From Moniliella sp. 'wahieum' (lineage: Eukaryota; Basidiomycota; Moniliellomycetes; Moniliellales; Moniliellaceae): a stretch of 64,000 nucleotides of DNA. Where the stretch lies: positions 54,205 through 118,204 of the forward strand of contig RSEE01000151.1 of NCBI GenBank assembly GCA_003971905.1. The letters are read 5' to 3'. This document shows, in pieces, positions 23,981-36,671 of the stretch. The position numbers were made by a program, and so were the translations under genes. The notes under the pieces are model-generated. The model had not been told where the DNA came from. It worked only from the letters and a program-made list of their open reading frames with translations, and did not search any database. The stretch's first letter is position 1. Every line of letters starts with the position of its first letter.

Positions 23981-25608
23981 CAGACAGAACCGACTATCTT
24001 CAGACACGGTCGAAGCTATAATCCCGAATCCCCGGCAGCTTTGACTGCGCACCAACCGCTGAAGGCACGGCCGTCGGTGTTACCTTGCCTGCCTACCGGG
24101 CCCACCCGACACCAGCGCCACGAAGGCAAATCCCTCAGAAACTACAGCCCAAGCTCGGCGCCGCTCTGCTGGCGACGACAAGGGAGTGGAGGGCGAGAGC
24201 TGGCGGTGGGTGGCGGCGCCAGCGCGCCAGCGCAGGCACCGCCGCGAGCGCCTAGCGTTGCGGGACATTGAAGCGTATGCAACTGAGTGGCGGTATAGGG
24301 CAAGTGTCCGGATATGACAAGAGCCACGGCGTCTCCGAAGGGCGGGTACTGGACGGTCGGCGATCCTGACGGCGCGTTGTGGCTGGCTGCGGCCACTGAG
24401 TGTGAATGTAGCGCGTCCAGCTGGAACGGGTTCCCATTCCTGAAAAGCGTCCACGTGAGGGCACCGGCAGAGGGCCGGATGCACAGTGCGCGTCATTGCG
24501 CTGTTGAGTGACCTTAGCGTCTGTGCCGAAAGTGCAAAGCCCCAAACAGGTGAGGGCTACATGCTGACGTGCGGGGTTCGCAGAACCAATCGAATCCCAA
24601 AGGGGCTCGATGTCGAGAGAGGCGTTTTGTCGGTGGAGCGTACCGATTGGATGGATGCGTCCCGCCATGCGCTGGTGTATGGGGATGCGGGGCAATTCAG
24701 GCGGGCAGACGACATTGACAGTGTCGCTTGCACAGAAATTGGTGGGATCAAGCCTAAGAAAGGGGGCAGGTGATGGGTCGATTCCATCAGAGCCCGCTAG
24801 GGGGTAGAACAATAGGGGGTTAGGCCTTAGCCGGTTAGGCCTTAGGATAGACTAGCACCGGAGACGATCACGTGACACATCACGGACACATCACGGGATC
24901 GGTCCGATGCATGTGCGGGAGGGTAGTGTGAGGGTCCCCTGCACGGCTCTTAAGTTGATTGGTGGCATTTTACACGAGCGGAACACTTTCGACCGGTTAA
25001 GCGAGAGCGTCACCGATCCACTGAGGGGTACCGGGGAAGCCTATAGCACTACCCCCCCAACAGAAGCAAGCGGCGGCTGCGAAGGCACTAAGAATGTCAT
25101 CCGATAGCACTTCCTCGTTTTACATGTGACGCTCGCCGGAGGAGTTGCGCTGGCAGGCTGCGATGCCCCCTGCTCGCTCCATCTCCCTCCTCTCGCTTCG
25201 GCCTGCTTCCCTACAGACACTGCTTGAAGACGTGTGGCTCGCACTCAACCCGCCAGGGGTCACCGTCACCCATCCCATGGGTCATGTGCCACACGACAGA
25301 CAAACGCGTGAGCTTTTGAACCCACTTTCGCCGAACTGATAGGTTCGTGAATATCGATGGAGCGATGATCGATGATAGATGACTTCCTTACGCTCGGATT
25401 TGGCCCTTACGTACTCGCTGCCCCCATACTGCCCATCTGCGGGCCGGCGCACGAAATTTTTTGAAGCCAAACGAATCCACACGAGTATACTCGACTGAGT
25501 GTACTGAGTCTCAGTCCTCACTGTGTACGAGTGCTGGCCGCTGCGTTTTATTTGGGACAGAGCAAGCGGCCCGAGCGCTGGGCTTGTTTCCTCCACCCAA
25601 CCACCACC
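23981..25608. other. Intergenic spacer before ARB1, about 1.6 kb
   Basis: Includes a 186-aa minus-strand open frame (24252-24812, opening MFYPLAGSDGIDPS) of rather natural composition but no family I know. It could be a remnant of the retroelement flank. TTAGGCCTTAG-type direct repeats sit at about 24820-24850 and a CACGTG box at 24868-24873. 25485-25530 carries a cluster of TACTGAG/CTCAGT motifs about 100 bp before the ARB1 start. Confidence 0.45.
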
Positions 25609-27483
25609 ATGGTCTCTGCATCCAAGGCCAAGCGCCAAGCTGAGAAGGCAGCCAAGAACCCCAAAGACGCCAGCTCGTCCAAGACGTCCAAGTCCAAGTC
25701 TTCGAAGGCCTCCAAGAGCACCGATGCCACCTCTGCTGATGGCGCGGACGGTGCGGCCGACCAGATGAAGAAGTTGGAGCTTGCGACGGATCGCAACGCG
25801 TCTGGTGTTCTTACATCTGACGTGCAGTCCCGCGACGTTCATATTGACAACTTCACCATGTCTTTCCATGGCCGCCTCCTGCTCGATGGCACTTCCATCA
25901 CACTTAACTATGGCCAGCGGTACGGTCTGTTGGGAGAGAATGGTTCGGGAAAGACAACGCTGCTTGAGGCAATCAATGGGCGTGACGTCGAGATCCCAGA
26001 GCACATTGACATTCACCTTGTCCAGGGTGAGGTGGAGCCATCGGAGATGAACGCGCTCGAGTACTGCATTGCTTCCGCCAAGGAGAAGGTGGAGAAGTTG
26101 GAGAAGCGGATTGAAATGTGTCGGCGTCGGACGATGTGGACGAATTGCTGATTGAATCGATGTACGAGGAGCTGGATGCGCTCGACCCTTCCACCTTTGA
26201 GGCGAAAGCTTCTTCCATCCTCCACGGCCTGGGGTTTACGGTCCAGTCAATGAAGAAGCCTACGAAGGACTTGTCTGGTGGCTGGCGTATGCGCGTCTCG
26301 CTCGCCCGTGCCCTGTTCATCAAGCCCCATATGCTTCTCCTGGACGAGCCGACCAACCACTTGGATTTGGGAAGTGTTGTGTGGCTGGAGGCCTACCTGG
26401 CCAAGTACCCCAACATTCTCGTCCTCACGTCTCACTCCGCTGACTTTATGGACGAGGTGTGCACCAACATTATCGACCTGACGATGGACAAACAGCTGGT
26501 TTACTATGGTGGTAATTATTCCACCTATGTCCGGGTTAAAAAGGAGAACGAGGTGAACCAGATGAAGGCGTACTACAAGCAGCAAGAGGAGATTGCAAAG
26601 ATCAAGCGGTTCATTGCCTCGGCGGGTACGTATGCCAACCTGGTCAAGCAGGCCCAGTCCAAGCAAAAGATTATCGATAAGATGGAGGCTGCAGGCTTGG
26701 TTCAGCCAGTACGCGAGCCTAAAAAGTTGCGGTTCAACTTTGAGGATGTGGCACGCTTACCGCCACCCAACATCGCTTTCTCCGACGTGGCCTTCTCCTA
26801 CTCGGGCAAGAAGGAAGACTACTTGTACAAGGGTCTCGAGCTCGCAGTCGACATGGATTCGCGCGTTGCTATTGTTGGGGCCAACGGGACGGTAAGTCAA
26901 CCTTGCTCAATCTCATGACCGGTGCACTGTCTCCCGTCGAGGGAACCGTCAACCGCCACCCACCATCGATCAAGTTGGCCAAGTACTCGCAACATTCGGC
27001 TGACCAGTTGCCGTACGACAAGAGCCCACTTGATTATATGGAATCCAAGTATTCACAAAAGTTTCCCAACAAGGATGTCCAGTTTTGGCGCGGCCAGATT
27101 GGCCGGTTTGGCCTGACAGGTTCCCACCAAACGTCGGAGATTCGCACGCTGTCGGATGGGTTGCGGAATCGGGTGGTGTTCTCCCAGTTGGCCATGGAAT
27201 CGCCCCACATTATTCTCCTGGACGAGCCAACGAACCATTTGGACATGACCTCGATCGATGCCCTTGCCCAGGCCATCAATGAATTCTCGGGCGGCGTGGT
27301 GATTGTCTCGCACGATTTCCGCCTGCTCAAGGCAGTGGCCAAGGACATTTGGGAAGTTCGCGATGGCGGATTGTCAACCTGACCAAGGAGGAAAACTTGG
27401 ACATTGAAGGGTACAAGAAGCGCCTCCACGCCGAAACGGCCGAGCAGATCAAAAAGGCCGAGCTGCTCACCAAGCGCTCGTAA
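25609..27483 (+). CDS. ARB1: ABC-F family ATPase, Arb1-like ribosome biogenesis factor
   Basis: Soluble twin-cassette ATPase. Yeast Arb1 shuttles between nucleus and cytoplasm and is needed for 40S and 60S ribosome biogenesis. The start is the ATG in a CCACCATGG context at 25609. It opens with a Lys/Ser-rich tail (SKAKRQAEKAAKNPKDASSS), as in Arb1. Cassette 1 has Walker A GENGSGKTT, signature LSGGWRMRVSLARAL and Walker B MLLLDEPTNHLD. A charged linker (YKQQEEIAKIKRFIASAG) leads to cassette 2 with Walker A GANGT-GKST, signature LSDGLRNRVVFSQLA and Walker B IILLDEPTNHLD. It ends KKAELLTKRS, stop 27481-27483. The length of about 625 codons matches the family (yeast 610). No membrane segments. 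Three one-base breaks occur (near 26120, 26892 and 27370). The one at 26892 lies inside the second Walker A and creates GGTAAGT, which looks like a splice donor but is coding. Confidence 0.93.
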
Positions 27484-28156
27484 AAATGCCTACCCCCCTC
27501 CTCCCCGGGACATCGCACTCCCACTGTAGCATTCCAACCCCGACATCTACCTAGTGCTGCGGCACATCAATACCATCCACGTTCTCTCTGCTTCCCTCAT
27601 CCCCTCGACTCCTTCCTCTCATTCATCTTTCAATGCGATCGCCATCCGTAATCCCATCATCATGGCAGGTAATGCTGTGCCCTATACTAAGCAATTACGG
27701 CAGTGACCGTGTTTTACCGTCATGAGGTTTCAGAGTACGTTCGGTCCTGAGTGTACTGAGCACTGAGCAGCCGGTTTCATAATCGGTAACCATTGCAGTA
27801 GACAAAGCGGACTCGGACAACCTCGATGGTGTGACATGTGAACATGCGCTTAGCTACACCTCGTACCGCCTGCGGCTCGCTCAGCTTCCGGGTAACGTGC
27901 CGGCCGTAATCTGCTTCGATCTCTTGGAAGAAGAACACCTCCCAGCCTCACCAGCGAGCGAATGGGAGAAACACACTGAGGCGGGGCGCCTGCCGGTCAC
28001 ACCGGACCCCGGGTTGCCCGGGTCCCGTTGTCTTAGTATAATTTTGTGCAACTGACTGCCTCTGCCGTCATTGTGCGCTTTGGACGTGCGACCAGCAGAC
28101 AGGCATACGTGCTGCGTCACATCCACCGCCACTGCCCTTTCGGAGAGGCCACAGGG

Positions 28157-28164
28157 TATATAAA
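28157..28164 (+). promoter_or_regulatory. TATA box with no recognisable gene downstream
   Basis: TATATAAA on the plus strand followed by a C-rich leader and, at 28278, an ATG opening a 12-codon frame (MAFAAAISSKAS, then stop). The frame meets AAG/GCAAGC, which resembles a rare GC-AG splice donor. Either a gene with a very short first exon or an orphan promoter. Low confidence. Confidence 0.3.
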
Positions 28165-28616
28165 GCCGGTATGATCTCCTGACGCAGGCAGAATCCACAT
28201 CCTCGCCCCCCCCCACGCACGCCTCTCCTCCCAAGAATCCCTCCTGCGAACGCGTTGTATTTTGGAGGGAGATCAATATGGCATTTGCAGCTGCCATCTC
28301 GAGCAAGGCAAGCTGATCACGTGCAGTGCTCACTCAGTACTCACACGCAGTGTAGGACTACCTGGTGGGTCACGTGACCCCTCACCAGCTGCGGCTGAGC
28401 TGATGCACCGACGGCGCCTACGAAAGCTGGGAACCCGGAAACGTGAAACCTACGACAACCCTACGCGCGCCTCTCGGGCTCAATTGGCTAGGGTTGGCTT
28501 ACGGGCCGGGTGCTCTGGAGCACCTGAGGCCCTGAGCCCTGAGGGCCTGGGCGAACGGAAAGCGATCCGGATGGCCGCCGGGTGCACTGATATGTAGATA
28601 CGGGCTCGATCCGGCT

Positions 28617-28940
28617 CTATCGCCCAGCGGAGCAACCGCGGCAGCCCTGGGCGGACATAACATTTGCGGCGGCCACCTCGGCCACTGGCTCCAAGGCGGG
28701 GAAGAAGCGCGCCAACGCCCACAGCACGTTGCTGGAAAGCTGTCCTGACTGTGATGTTTCTTCCAGTGGGCTGGTGCTAGGCAAAGGGCGAGTGCCCGCA
28801 CAGGAAAGGACCTGCGCCAGGGGCAGGGCGTCTGTGTTCGGGACAAGCCGCTCTGGTTGCAAGACAGGGAAAGACGCAGTGCCCGTTTGCGAGGGGGCGA
28901 TCAAGCCCACGACGGCGTCAGCCCAGCGGCCTGCTCCCAT
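28617..28940 (-). CDS. Possible small protein, unknown
   Basis: A 108-codon open frame starting MGAGRWADAVVGLIAPS and ending QGCRGCSAGR. Hydrophobic and charged residues alternate plausibly (SSNVLWALARFFPALEPV looks like an amphipathic helix), unlike most chance frames in this GC-rich DNA. No homology is known to me, and no TATA element or intron is evident. It may equally be a chance frame, so treat it as a candidate only. Confidence 0.18.
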   Translation of the reverse strand: MGAGRWADAVVGLIAPSQTGTASFPVLQPERLVPNTDALPLAQVLSCAGTRPLPSTSPLEETSQSGQLSSNVLWALARFFPALEPVAEVAAANVMSAQGCRGCSAGR

Positions 28941-29793
28941 CGCCTTATCAGTAGCAGACTGACTTGTGATGGGGGTGAGCGCTGACCCACATCGCTGGTG
29001 CGAGGGTGGGCGTCTACGCGGGGGGCACCTGCCCTGCGCCCCCAGGCGCAGCGAACCATTGTCCCGCGCAGTGTGACAAGCGGCGGGCGAGATGCTCCGA
29101 TGGGTTTGGCCTGTTTGGGCGGTGCCTGAGCTTGGGGGAAGCACAGGGGAAGGGATGGAGTCACGCGTGACGCCAGAATTACCCGCTCTCTGGTTCTTCG
29201 AGCTCGCCCCTCGCCTGTTGGCATGTCTGGCACTGAAAATTGATCATCCACCGCACCAGCCCACAGGAGACGGTACGTCAAAATGGGTTTTGGGCGCCCC
29301 TCGCCAGCCGCCACAAGAGGGCTGTGGTGCTTGATCGGTTCGATGATTAATGATTGCAGAATGCGGCGCAGGGCTGGCGCTGGCCGGTGACGCGGTGACT
29401 GGGGATGCAGGAGATGCGATGAGATCGATGAGCAGCTCTATGAAGAGCACAGGCCCGGTGAAACAGACCAAGTCCAGGCCTGCCTTGGAGCGCGTCTGCA
29501 CTTATCGCAGTTTGACTTGTGGGCTGCCCGGACATGGTCACCACCGCCGCCATTCCCTTGACCGTCCCCAAGCCCGCCGTCCATCTCGCCACCACTTGGC
29601 TGGATAGCCCTACGGCCTACACGCCAGGCACCGCTCTGACAACAGCTTCAGCCCACTTATCGTCCCTGGCGGCGTGTTCCTTTTCACCCCCCGCACCTAT
29701 ATCTAACCCCCGGCAACACACATCTCCTCTTCTTTTTCGTCCTCCACCGCCACCCTTTTCTTCGCCCTCCCTCCCTCCCCCTCCACCGCCATC

Positions 29794-31858
29794 ATGGGCA
29801 AGGCCACCAAGGTCCTGAAGAAGCTCGAGGTCCGGGGCGCTCCACCACCCGAGACGAGCTATGCCGAGGCCTTCCTCACCAACGAGGACTTGGCTCCTGT
29901 CCCACCCGACCTTCGTACTTGGAACACATTCGACTTTTGTGCCTTTTGGATTGCTGACGGTGCCAACCTCAATACCTTTACCATTGCTGCCACCTCGGTC
30001 ACGGACGGCCTGACTTGGTGGCAGGGCTGGCTTAGCGTCATTGTGGGCTACTCGATCATCGCGGGCGTCATTGTCCTCCAAAGTCGGCCATCGGCAATGT
30101 ACCACATTGGGTTCCCTGTGGTGACTCGGTGCGTATCCTCCCTCTTCCTTGGAGCTTAAATGGGGTGCAAGGCGCTGCATGACGCACATGCCTGGCGAGG
30201 AAGGGGAGCCCGATTGAGCCATCGAACGATCGAGCGGTCGAGCAATCGTTGGACCGTATTTACTGACTAAATGCCTCCTTTTTTGTGTATTTCCCCACAG
30301 TGCATCGTTCGGTGTCTTTGGATCGGTCTGGCCTGTTTTACAGCGTGCTGTCATGGCTTGTGTGTGGCAAGGCGTTCAGTCCGTACTTGGTGGCCAATGT
30401 GTTACTCTTGCGTTGCGGAGCATCTGGCCCTCCTACATCACGCGTCCCAGTCTAGCCAAGGAGTTTATGAATGGCTCGATCACCGGCTACGGTGTCTTGT
30501 CGTTTGCCATCTTTAACCTGTTCACCTTTGGCTTCCTGCTTCCCAAGCCCCAAAATATCCGTTGGCTCTTTCGCGTCAAGGCGTTCGTTACTCCGATCGC
30601 CATGTTTGGACTTATGATCTGGGTCTTGGCTGATGCCCATGGAGGCGGAAAGGCACTGCGTGAGCCTGGCACGGTGCATGGGAGCAAGCTCGGCTGGCTC
30701 TGGATTACGGGGTGCATGAACTGCGTTTCCAACATGGCTACGCTCTCGGTATGTTCACAGCCCTATGCTCCTACAATTCTACTTGGCGCCTCAACTCGCC
30801 AACTCGAGCGGTAACTGACGTGTCTTTTGTTCCAGGTCAACATGGCTGACTTTGCTCGTATGGCCACGTCAGTGAAAGCCACCAAGTGGTCCCAGCTTCT
30901 GTCCATGCCCATCACCTTTGCTGTTACCAGTCTGATCGGTGTGATCATTTCCTCGGCGTCTGCAGAGATCTATGGCCACAAGTTCTGGAACCCGCTGGAC
31001 GTGATGGGCGCCAAGCTGGACCAAGACCCGCACAAGTCCACTGCCCGCACCGGCGTATTTTTCTTTGCCTCCTTTTTTGTTCTGATCCAGTGCGGCACCA
31101 ACATTGCTGCTAACAGTCTGTCGGCCGGTAGTGACTTTACCGCCCTCTTGTCCCGTTACGTCAACATTCGCCGCGGTTCCATCATTTGCTGGGTTGTGGG
31201 CTTTGTCTACTGCCCCTGGGTCATCATGAGCAGTTCGAGTCATTTCCAGACCGCTCTCAGTGCGTTTGCAGTCTTTTTGGCGTCAATTGCCGGGGTGATG
31301 GTGGCACACTACTACCTTGTGGACCGCGGTTACATCAATGTTGCTGCGCTGTACAAGGTGCACATGGCTGATGGCACCCGTTCGCCCTACATGTACGGGC
31401 CGGTGGGTATCCACTGGCGCGCCTACCTTGCCTACCTGATTGGCCTGGGCGTCAACATGGCTGGCTTTGTCCAGGTCGTCGGGAGCTTTGGTCCGAAGCC
31501 GTTGATCAACTCGACCGGCTTGACCAACTTCTACTCGATGGCGTACATTTGGGGCTTCTTGATCTCGGGCTTGGTGTATGTGGGTGTGAACATCTTTTGG
31601 CCCTCGCAGTACTGTGTTCCACTCAAGGAGCGCAAGGTGTGGCGCGAGCCCGCGTCGGGCTCGTGGGAGATGGAAGATTGGTCGGTTCCCATCTGGAATG
31701 CCGATGCCACGGTTGGGAATGGGTGGGTGGACGAGGGGCGCTTGGCTGTGGAAGGAGACATCGAGTCCGTCGGCCCAACCGAGTCGAAAGACAAGGATTT
31801 GCTCGACAAGGAAGACGCTTACCTCGCCAAGCCTACCGTGTCCGAAGCACTCTACTAA
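29794..31858 (+). CDS. NCS1-family nucleobase/allantoin-type permease
   Basis: Plasma-membrane symporter of the nucleobase:cation symporter-1 family (yeast Fur4/Dal4/Fui1 relatives), importing uracil, allantoin, uridine or a related substrate with protons. Exons are 29794-30128, 30301-30748 and 30836-31858, with introns 30129-30300 (172 nt, long for this window) and 30749-30835. They give an uninterrupted 601-aa product. TM1 begins FDFCAFWIADGANLNTFTIA and WWQGWLSVIVGYSIIAGVIV follows, both hallmark NCS1 blocks. NMADFARMATS near the middle is the conserved helix-6 region, and about 12 hydrophobic spans are readable. The cytosolic N-tail (MGKATKVLKKLEVRG) is short. The C-tail ends in an acidic Ser/Asp/Lys stretch that could be an endocytosis signal. 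This is one of the few genes here with no frame break. The substrate cannot be read from sequence. Confidence 0.93.
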
Positions 31859-32988
31859 ATCGCGTCGAAACACTGTTTTCCTCCGCGTGTGCGCGACAAA
31901 CCAAGCCATGCGATGCCGGCATCCTGTTTCTTTATACGCCCTCTTCCTTATACGCCCCCGCCCCTTGGTCATCCTACTGTCTGCGCTTTAATTCTTAGTG
32001 TGGCTCCTCCACACTACCTCCATCTTGAAACACTCTTGTTGAAAGGACCCCCCTTTATCACTTTTGTATGATACACTTGCCATTGATATTGATGATCCAC
32101 TTGCCCCATCCAGCCCCGAAACATATGTTTATTAGATTGGCCTACTCAGTCCTCAGTACTCAGTCTCCTCAGTACACTCGGGTTTGGGAAACCACTGGAG
32201 GGCAACCAGTTATTGGTAGTGAGGTGCACTTTGTATACGTGTCTGAAGGCTTATACAAACTTAACTACTCTTGTGGGGCTAATAGTGACTATCCTCATGC
32301 CCTCCAGGAGAAAGAATGCGCATGTGATCCTACTAGTACGGGAAGCAAAATGCACGAGAGGGAAACCGCCTTCAGTTGGTCTCATTATTCCAGCGACACT
32401 TCATACCAAGAGCTCTCGGCGGCTTGGGGAATGAGCTGAGTGAACCTGGTGCTGGGAGTCATTGAACCAAATGACTGTGCGAGGATCTCGTAGAGCAGCG
32501 AGAGAAAATTATCGGATCGTTGACCTTGGAATGAGCCTACAATAAAAGCTACCGCTTTCAAGAAGTCCTCGCCACTGCAAAGCTCATTTTGCTCAGTAGC
32601 TGCCCCGCTCATTCTCTCCCCATTCCTGGACAAACTGCAGATGCTCTCACACGCGCTCTGTGGGCACCATACGAGCCACCTAGCACGCACAATTCCAGCG
32701 AGATATGATCATCATAGTACATGGGGATTCGGCTGAGGTGTGAGCTGTGAGCGGTGAGCGGGTGAGCGGTGAAACAGTGTACAAGACATATAAGAGTAGT
32801 GATGGGATCGACGAAAATGCAGCCGCGTCGGGGGGCTAGGTTGATCGACAACCTGATCGACCAGGCCCCTGATCAGGGTTTGCCAAAAAGCCGGAAACAA
32901 AACAACGCCCTGGAGGAACAGTGCCATGGACATTGGCATTGACATTGACATGGATCGAACACCCGGTGGCGCAGCCACGCGGGTCTGC
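31859..32988. other. Convergent spacer between permease and transcription factor genes
   Basis: 3' flanks of two convergent genes. A CTCAGTACT-type cluster lies at 32145-32180. No coding sequence supported. A minus-strand frame extending below 32989 reads repeated Met-Ser codons (SMSMSMPMSM) near 32920-32950, a microsatellite-like feature and probably not part of the protein. Confidence 0.5.
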
Positions 32989-35900
32989 TCAAAGTCCCAC
33001 ACGCTGGCCTTCCCAATTGGATGCAAACGAGGCAAGAAGATCGTTGAGCGAAGTTCGGGAGGGCGTGGTGGGGGCTCCAAGCCGGCCATGGGGGCCGTCC
33101 AACTGTCCAGAGCAGGCGGGCCGGCGTCCGGCGCGTCCGTCGGGTTGGAGGGAGATGGGGGTCCCGCGCCGGGTCCGGACCCAGCACCGTAGCTGGGGCG
33201 GCCGAGGCAGAAAACGGTGGGGCGAGCGGGGCGGCAGTGTTGGTCCAGGGATTGGTGGAAGCGGAAAGCAGTTGCGCCAGTCGGAACGGGTCTGTCGCCG
33301 CAATCGGAGGCAAGGCAGGTGGACCCGGTGCAGGCACATGAGATACCATCGCTTCGGCTGGAATGCCCAACGCCGCTTGCACCCATAACTCGGGTGGAGC
33401 ACCACGTTTTCCTGCCCCCCCACCTCCTTCGGTCCACTCTCCCCTGGCCCACCAGCTCCATCCCCATCCCCACTGGCGGCCATGCCATACCCGGCGTCTG
33501 GGCCGAGCTCGGTGTCGAGCCCGATGGAGTCGAGCCCTGACCCACGCTTGATTTGCTCTGCATCAGGTCCGTAGGGGAAAATGTGTGCGAGGGCACGGGA
33601 TTTGTACGGGGCGTAGCACCCGACAGCAGGTCCCATCCGGGGGTGGGTCGAACGGGTTGGGGGGATACAAAGAGGCGAGAGTGGGCATGCTCGTGTCGCC
33701 CGACGAGGAGGCAGCGGGGCGCCATCGGCCCCCGGTAGTCCGGCGCCCGAGGTAGCGTCAGAGGCGCCGGCCATGGGAGGCCAAGTCCAGATATTGCCCA
33801 TGTCCAGCCCCACATCCCGCCCCGGCTCAAGGGGAAGAAGGGTGCGGCCGACGTGCCATTGTCCAACGAGGCGGGAGATCCGTCCGAGTCGTCCTTCGTC
33901 GGGTCGGGAGCGACCGAGAGGGGAGGCGACCGAGCCGGTTTGCTCGCTGCCGCTAGCCGCGTCCGAGATATCGATGGGTTGGAAATTGTTAAAGAGGGCG
34001 ACGACAGGGTCAGCAATTAGACTCGCTTCCAGATCCTGCTCATCCTTCTCGGGCGAGCTGACGGACGAGCGCTTGGACCGCGACAGTTTGCCTTGGTTGC
34101 TCGGACGGTCGCCGGCACCCGAAGCCGAGCGGGCGGCGCGGATGCGCTCCAGACGTGCCCGCCCCAAGCGGGAGGCGAGATATCGCTGCCGCAGCTCCTT
34201 GCGCTGGGTGCAGAGCCCATGGAGAAGCAACTGACACACCTGCGCCGAGCGATTGCCTTGCGAGCCCAACTCTTCGAAAAATTGCAGCGTGTCAAAGATT
34301 TTGGACGCAAACCAGTCGAGATCGCTCGAGGGCCAAGTATGCGGTCCGCTACTCCCGGCCGACGCGGGCCCATCACACTCGGCAGAGAGAAAGGGAACAG
34401 CAAAGGTCATGGAGGCGGCCAAAAGGTTGTCAGGATTCCACACGGCGCTGCGACAGACACGTCGGTCGCTCGTTATGGCCCGAATGAAAGGGATGATCTC
34501 GAGCACCTTGCGAGCGTGCACCAGCGCCGCAAACCGCAGATCCTCCGGCGCATTCGGGTCATCCAGCCAGGGACGTGCCAACATCGATCGTAGGGTATAC
34601 GCATTGGACCACGTATGGGTAAGGGAGCCTGCTCGAAAAGGGTCGTTAAGAGCACGAATCGCCTCGCTATCGTCGCCGCACCTGAGGCCAGAGGCGGCTT
34701 CGCTGGACTTGGGTGGGCTCCAATCTAGTAGCTGTTCTTGAGACAGTCCCACGGCCGACAGATACTCTTCAAACAGATACGCAATCAACGCGTCCAGTGC
34801 CCGCGTCTTTTCGGCAGCTTCCTCCCGCGGAAGCGTGGGCAGCACACTGGCAATCCATCCCGAAATCGAATGTCAGTCTCAGACCCAATAAACGAGGAAC
34901 GACAGCAAGCAAAACGTACCGCAAATGAAGACTCAGCTGAACAAGCACATCTGTGTACACAGGTAACCCACCCTCTTTCGGAAGGAAGCGTCGGACTCTG
35001 ACGCGGGTATGCGGTCGGTCAATAGAGCGCCGGTCTCAGGGTCAAAGTCGTCGTCCTTGCAAAACAAAGGCGGTTGCACGTTGAAAAACGCAGGGGTGAC
35101 CGACCAGTCGCGTTGGAATTGCAAAGCTTCCCACCGATCCACAAAGACAAGCTTATGGGCCACGCGGCGGCGGTACTCTTTTTGTATATCCGTCAAGTGG
35201 CGCCAAGAAATATGTTGCTCGTCAAACAGGTGGATCGCCTGCCCGCGGCGGCAGCCGGCACCCACCTTCTCCCACAACAGGTCGCGCGCACCGAGGACCG
35301 AAGCGTAAAATGCAGAGATCAAGTCGGTGAGAACACGCGTAAAGAGATCTCCTGGGCGCGTGGGATCATGCGCTGCCCCATGGGCAATGTCGAAGAGGAA
35401 AAGGGGCCGTAAGATTGACCATCACAAATCTCCATCGCCAGAGAATAGAGACGTGGGTGCTGGGCGCTGGGAGGGACCGAGAAGGACTTTTCTGCCTCGC
35501 TGCCAGGCGTGATTTGAAGACCGACAAGGGCGAGTAGCAACAAGAACAGCGCCACGACCGACCGAGGAACCGCGCCGGTATCACCCTTGTCTGGCTTGGA
35601 CGGGGGATAGGCAAAGTGACGCCAAACACGGTTCAGATCGCCCATTGGAATCACGCCCACTGTTCCATTCAAAAAGGTGACATAGTAGTGGAACGCCTGC
35701 TCAAAATCACTCGGAGGCGGCAGCACATCCGCCAACTCGGCCCACGTTACCGATCGTTCTCGCATCATCGCGCACACGTCGGCGTTTTCGAGGCACATGG
35801 CAAAGCGGGTAGGTTGGGTAGAAGACGCGCCTGAGTAGGCATTCCCTTCGCCTGATGCCGATGGGGCGGGAGCCGTTCCAGCAGCAGGCGCGCCTTGGAC

Positions 35901-36671
35901 ATTGGGGAACGTGTTGACTTCGGGAGGCAGGTAGCTGCCCGAGTCAAACAGGGTGGGCTGCCGGGCGGAGCGCATGACCACAACCGGATTCTCCGTCTCC
36001 GTGTCGGCAGTGGCAGGGCGCATGGCCGCCGCCACATGGAGGGACTCGGGGCCATACGAACCACATCGTAGAAAATATCCTTGGTCAACGTCTCCTTGCT
36101 AGCGCAGCCATGGGAGGGGAGAGGATCGTCGGAATCGCTTTCGTGGTCGGGATCCAGGCGGCCGGTTGCTTTGTCCCGATCGCGTTGCTCCACCACCTTG
36201 AGCAGCGAGTCGAGACGATGCAACGTTCCCCGCACGCCCTCGAGTTGAGCACGGACCTTATTGACATCCAGCGACGCGCCACTGTTGGTCGCCCCCGTCA
36301 GGGCAGCCGAAATGTCGGAGAGCGAGTCGAGGGCATAGCCCTGCGGGAGGGGTTCCTTGCGTTTGCGCGGCCGGGGCACGGGTGTCCGCACGCGGCTGCT
36401 GGGCCGCAGACGAGGACGGAGGCGCGGCAGGCGCAGTACTGGAGGTGGGCTGGTCGGGGTAGCAGAACTCGGTGGTGCTGCGAAGCACACACGATGCACA
36501 CGGTCGGATGCGGTCGCACTTGGTCTTGCGCCGCCGGCATGGCTCGCAGTTTCGGCTGTAGCGGGGCGCGCTGTTGGGGGCGGGCGGGACCGCGACGGAG
36601 GAGGCGGACGTAGTGGCGGCGGGGGCAGGGGGCGGGGGAAGGGAGCTGGGGCTGGGCTCGAGGCTGGGCAT
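32989..36671 (-). CDS. Zn2Cys6 fungal transcription factor
   Basis: Nuclear DNA-binding regulator. The binuclear zinc cluster CEPCRRRKTKCDRIRPC followed by ASCVLRSTTEFC (C-x2-C-x6-C-x5-C-x2-C-x8-C) lies at about 36470-36560. I start at the ATG at 36669-36671 ([15 protein letters not shown]). The ATG at 36830 is possible but adds a low-complexity Cys/Ser/Ala run. A coiled-coil-like segment follows (VRAQLEGVRGTLHRLDSLLK with VVEQRDRDK), as usual after the cluster. The middle contains the fungal-specific TF domain (ALFLLLLALVGLQITPGSEA; RRRVAHKLVFVDRWEALQFQ). An intron at about 34850-34971 joins SFRK to LPTLPREEAAEKTRALDALI. The C-terminal half is helical, then Pro/Gly-rich, ending NDLLASFASNWEGQRVGL at 32989. 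The product is about 1,190 aa. Frame breaks lie near 36375, 36040, 35325 and 33400. Targets are unknown. Confidence 0.85.

Larger units (their letters stand above)
27484..29793. other. Intergenic spacer, about 2.3 kb
   Basis: Holds a strong TATA box at 28157 (listed separately), CACGTG boxes at about 28318 and 28371, and TACTGAG/CTGAGCA-type clusters at 27730-27770 and 28515-28550. A 108-codon minus-strand frame (28617-28940, opening MGAGRWADAVVGLIAPS) has protein-like composition but no recognised family. The last 100 bp before 29794 are pyrimidine-rich, as expected of the permease leader. Confidence 0.45.

Noticed and set aside
32712-32988. C-terminal extension of the Zn2Cys6 factor with Ser-Met repeats
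   Set aside because: The alternative frame ending LLASFASNWEGQRVGL at 32989 is more protein-like. The SMSMPMSM run reflects a GACATT-type microsatellite.
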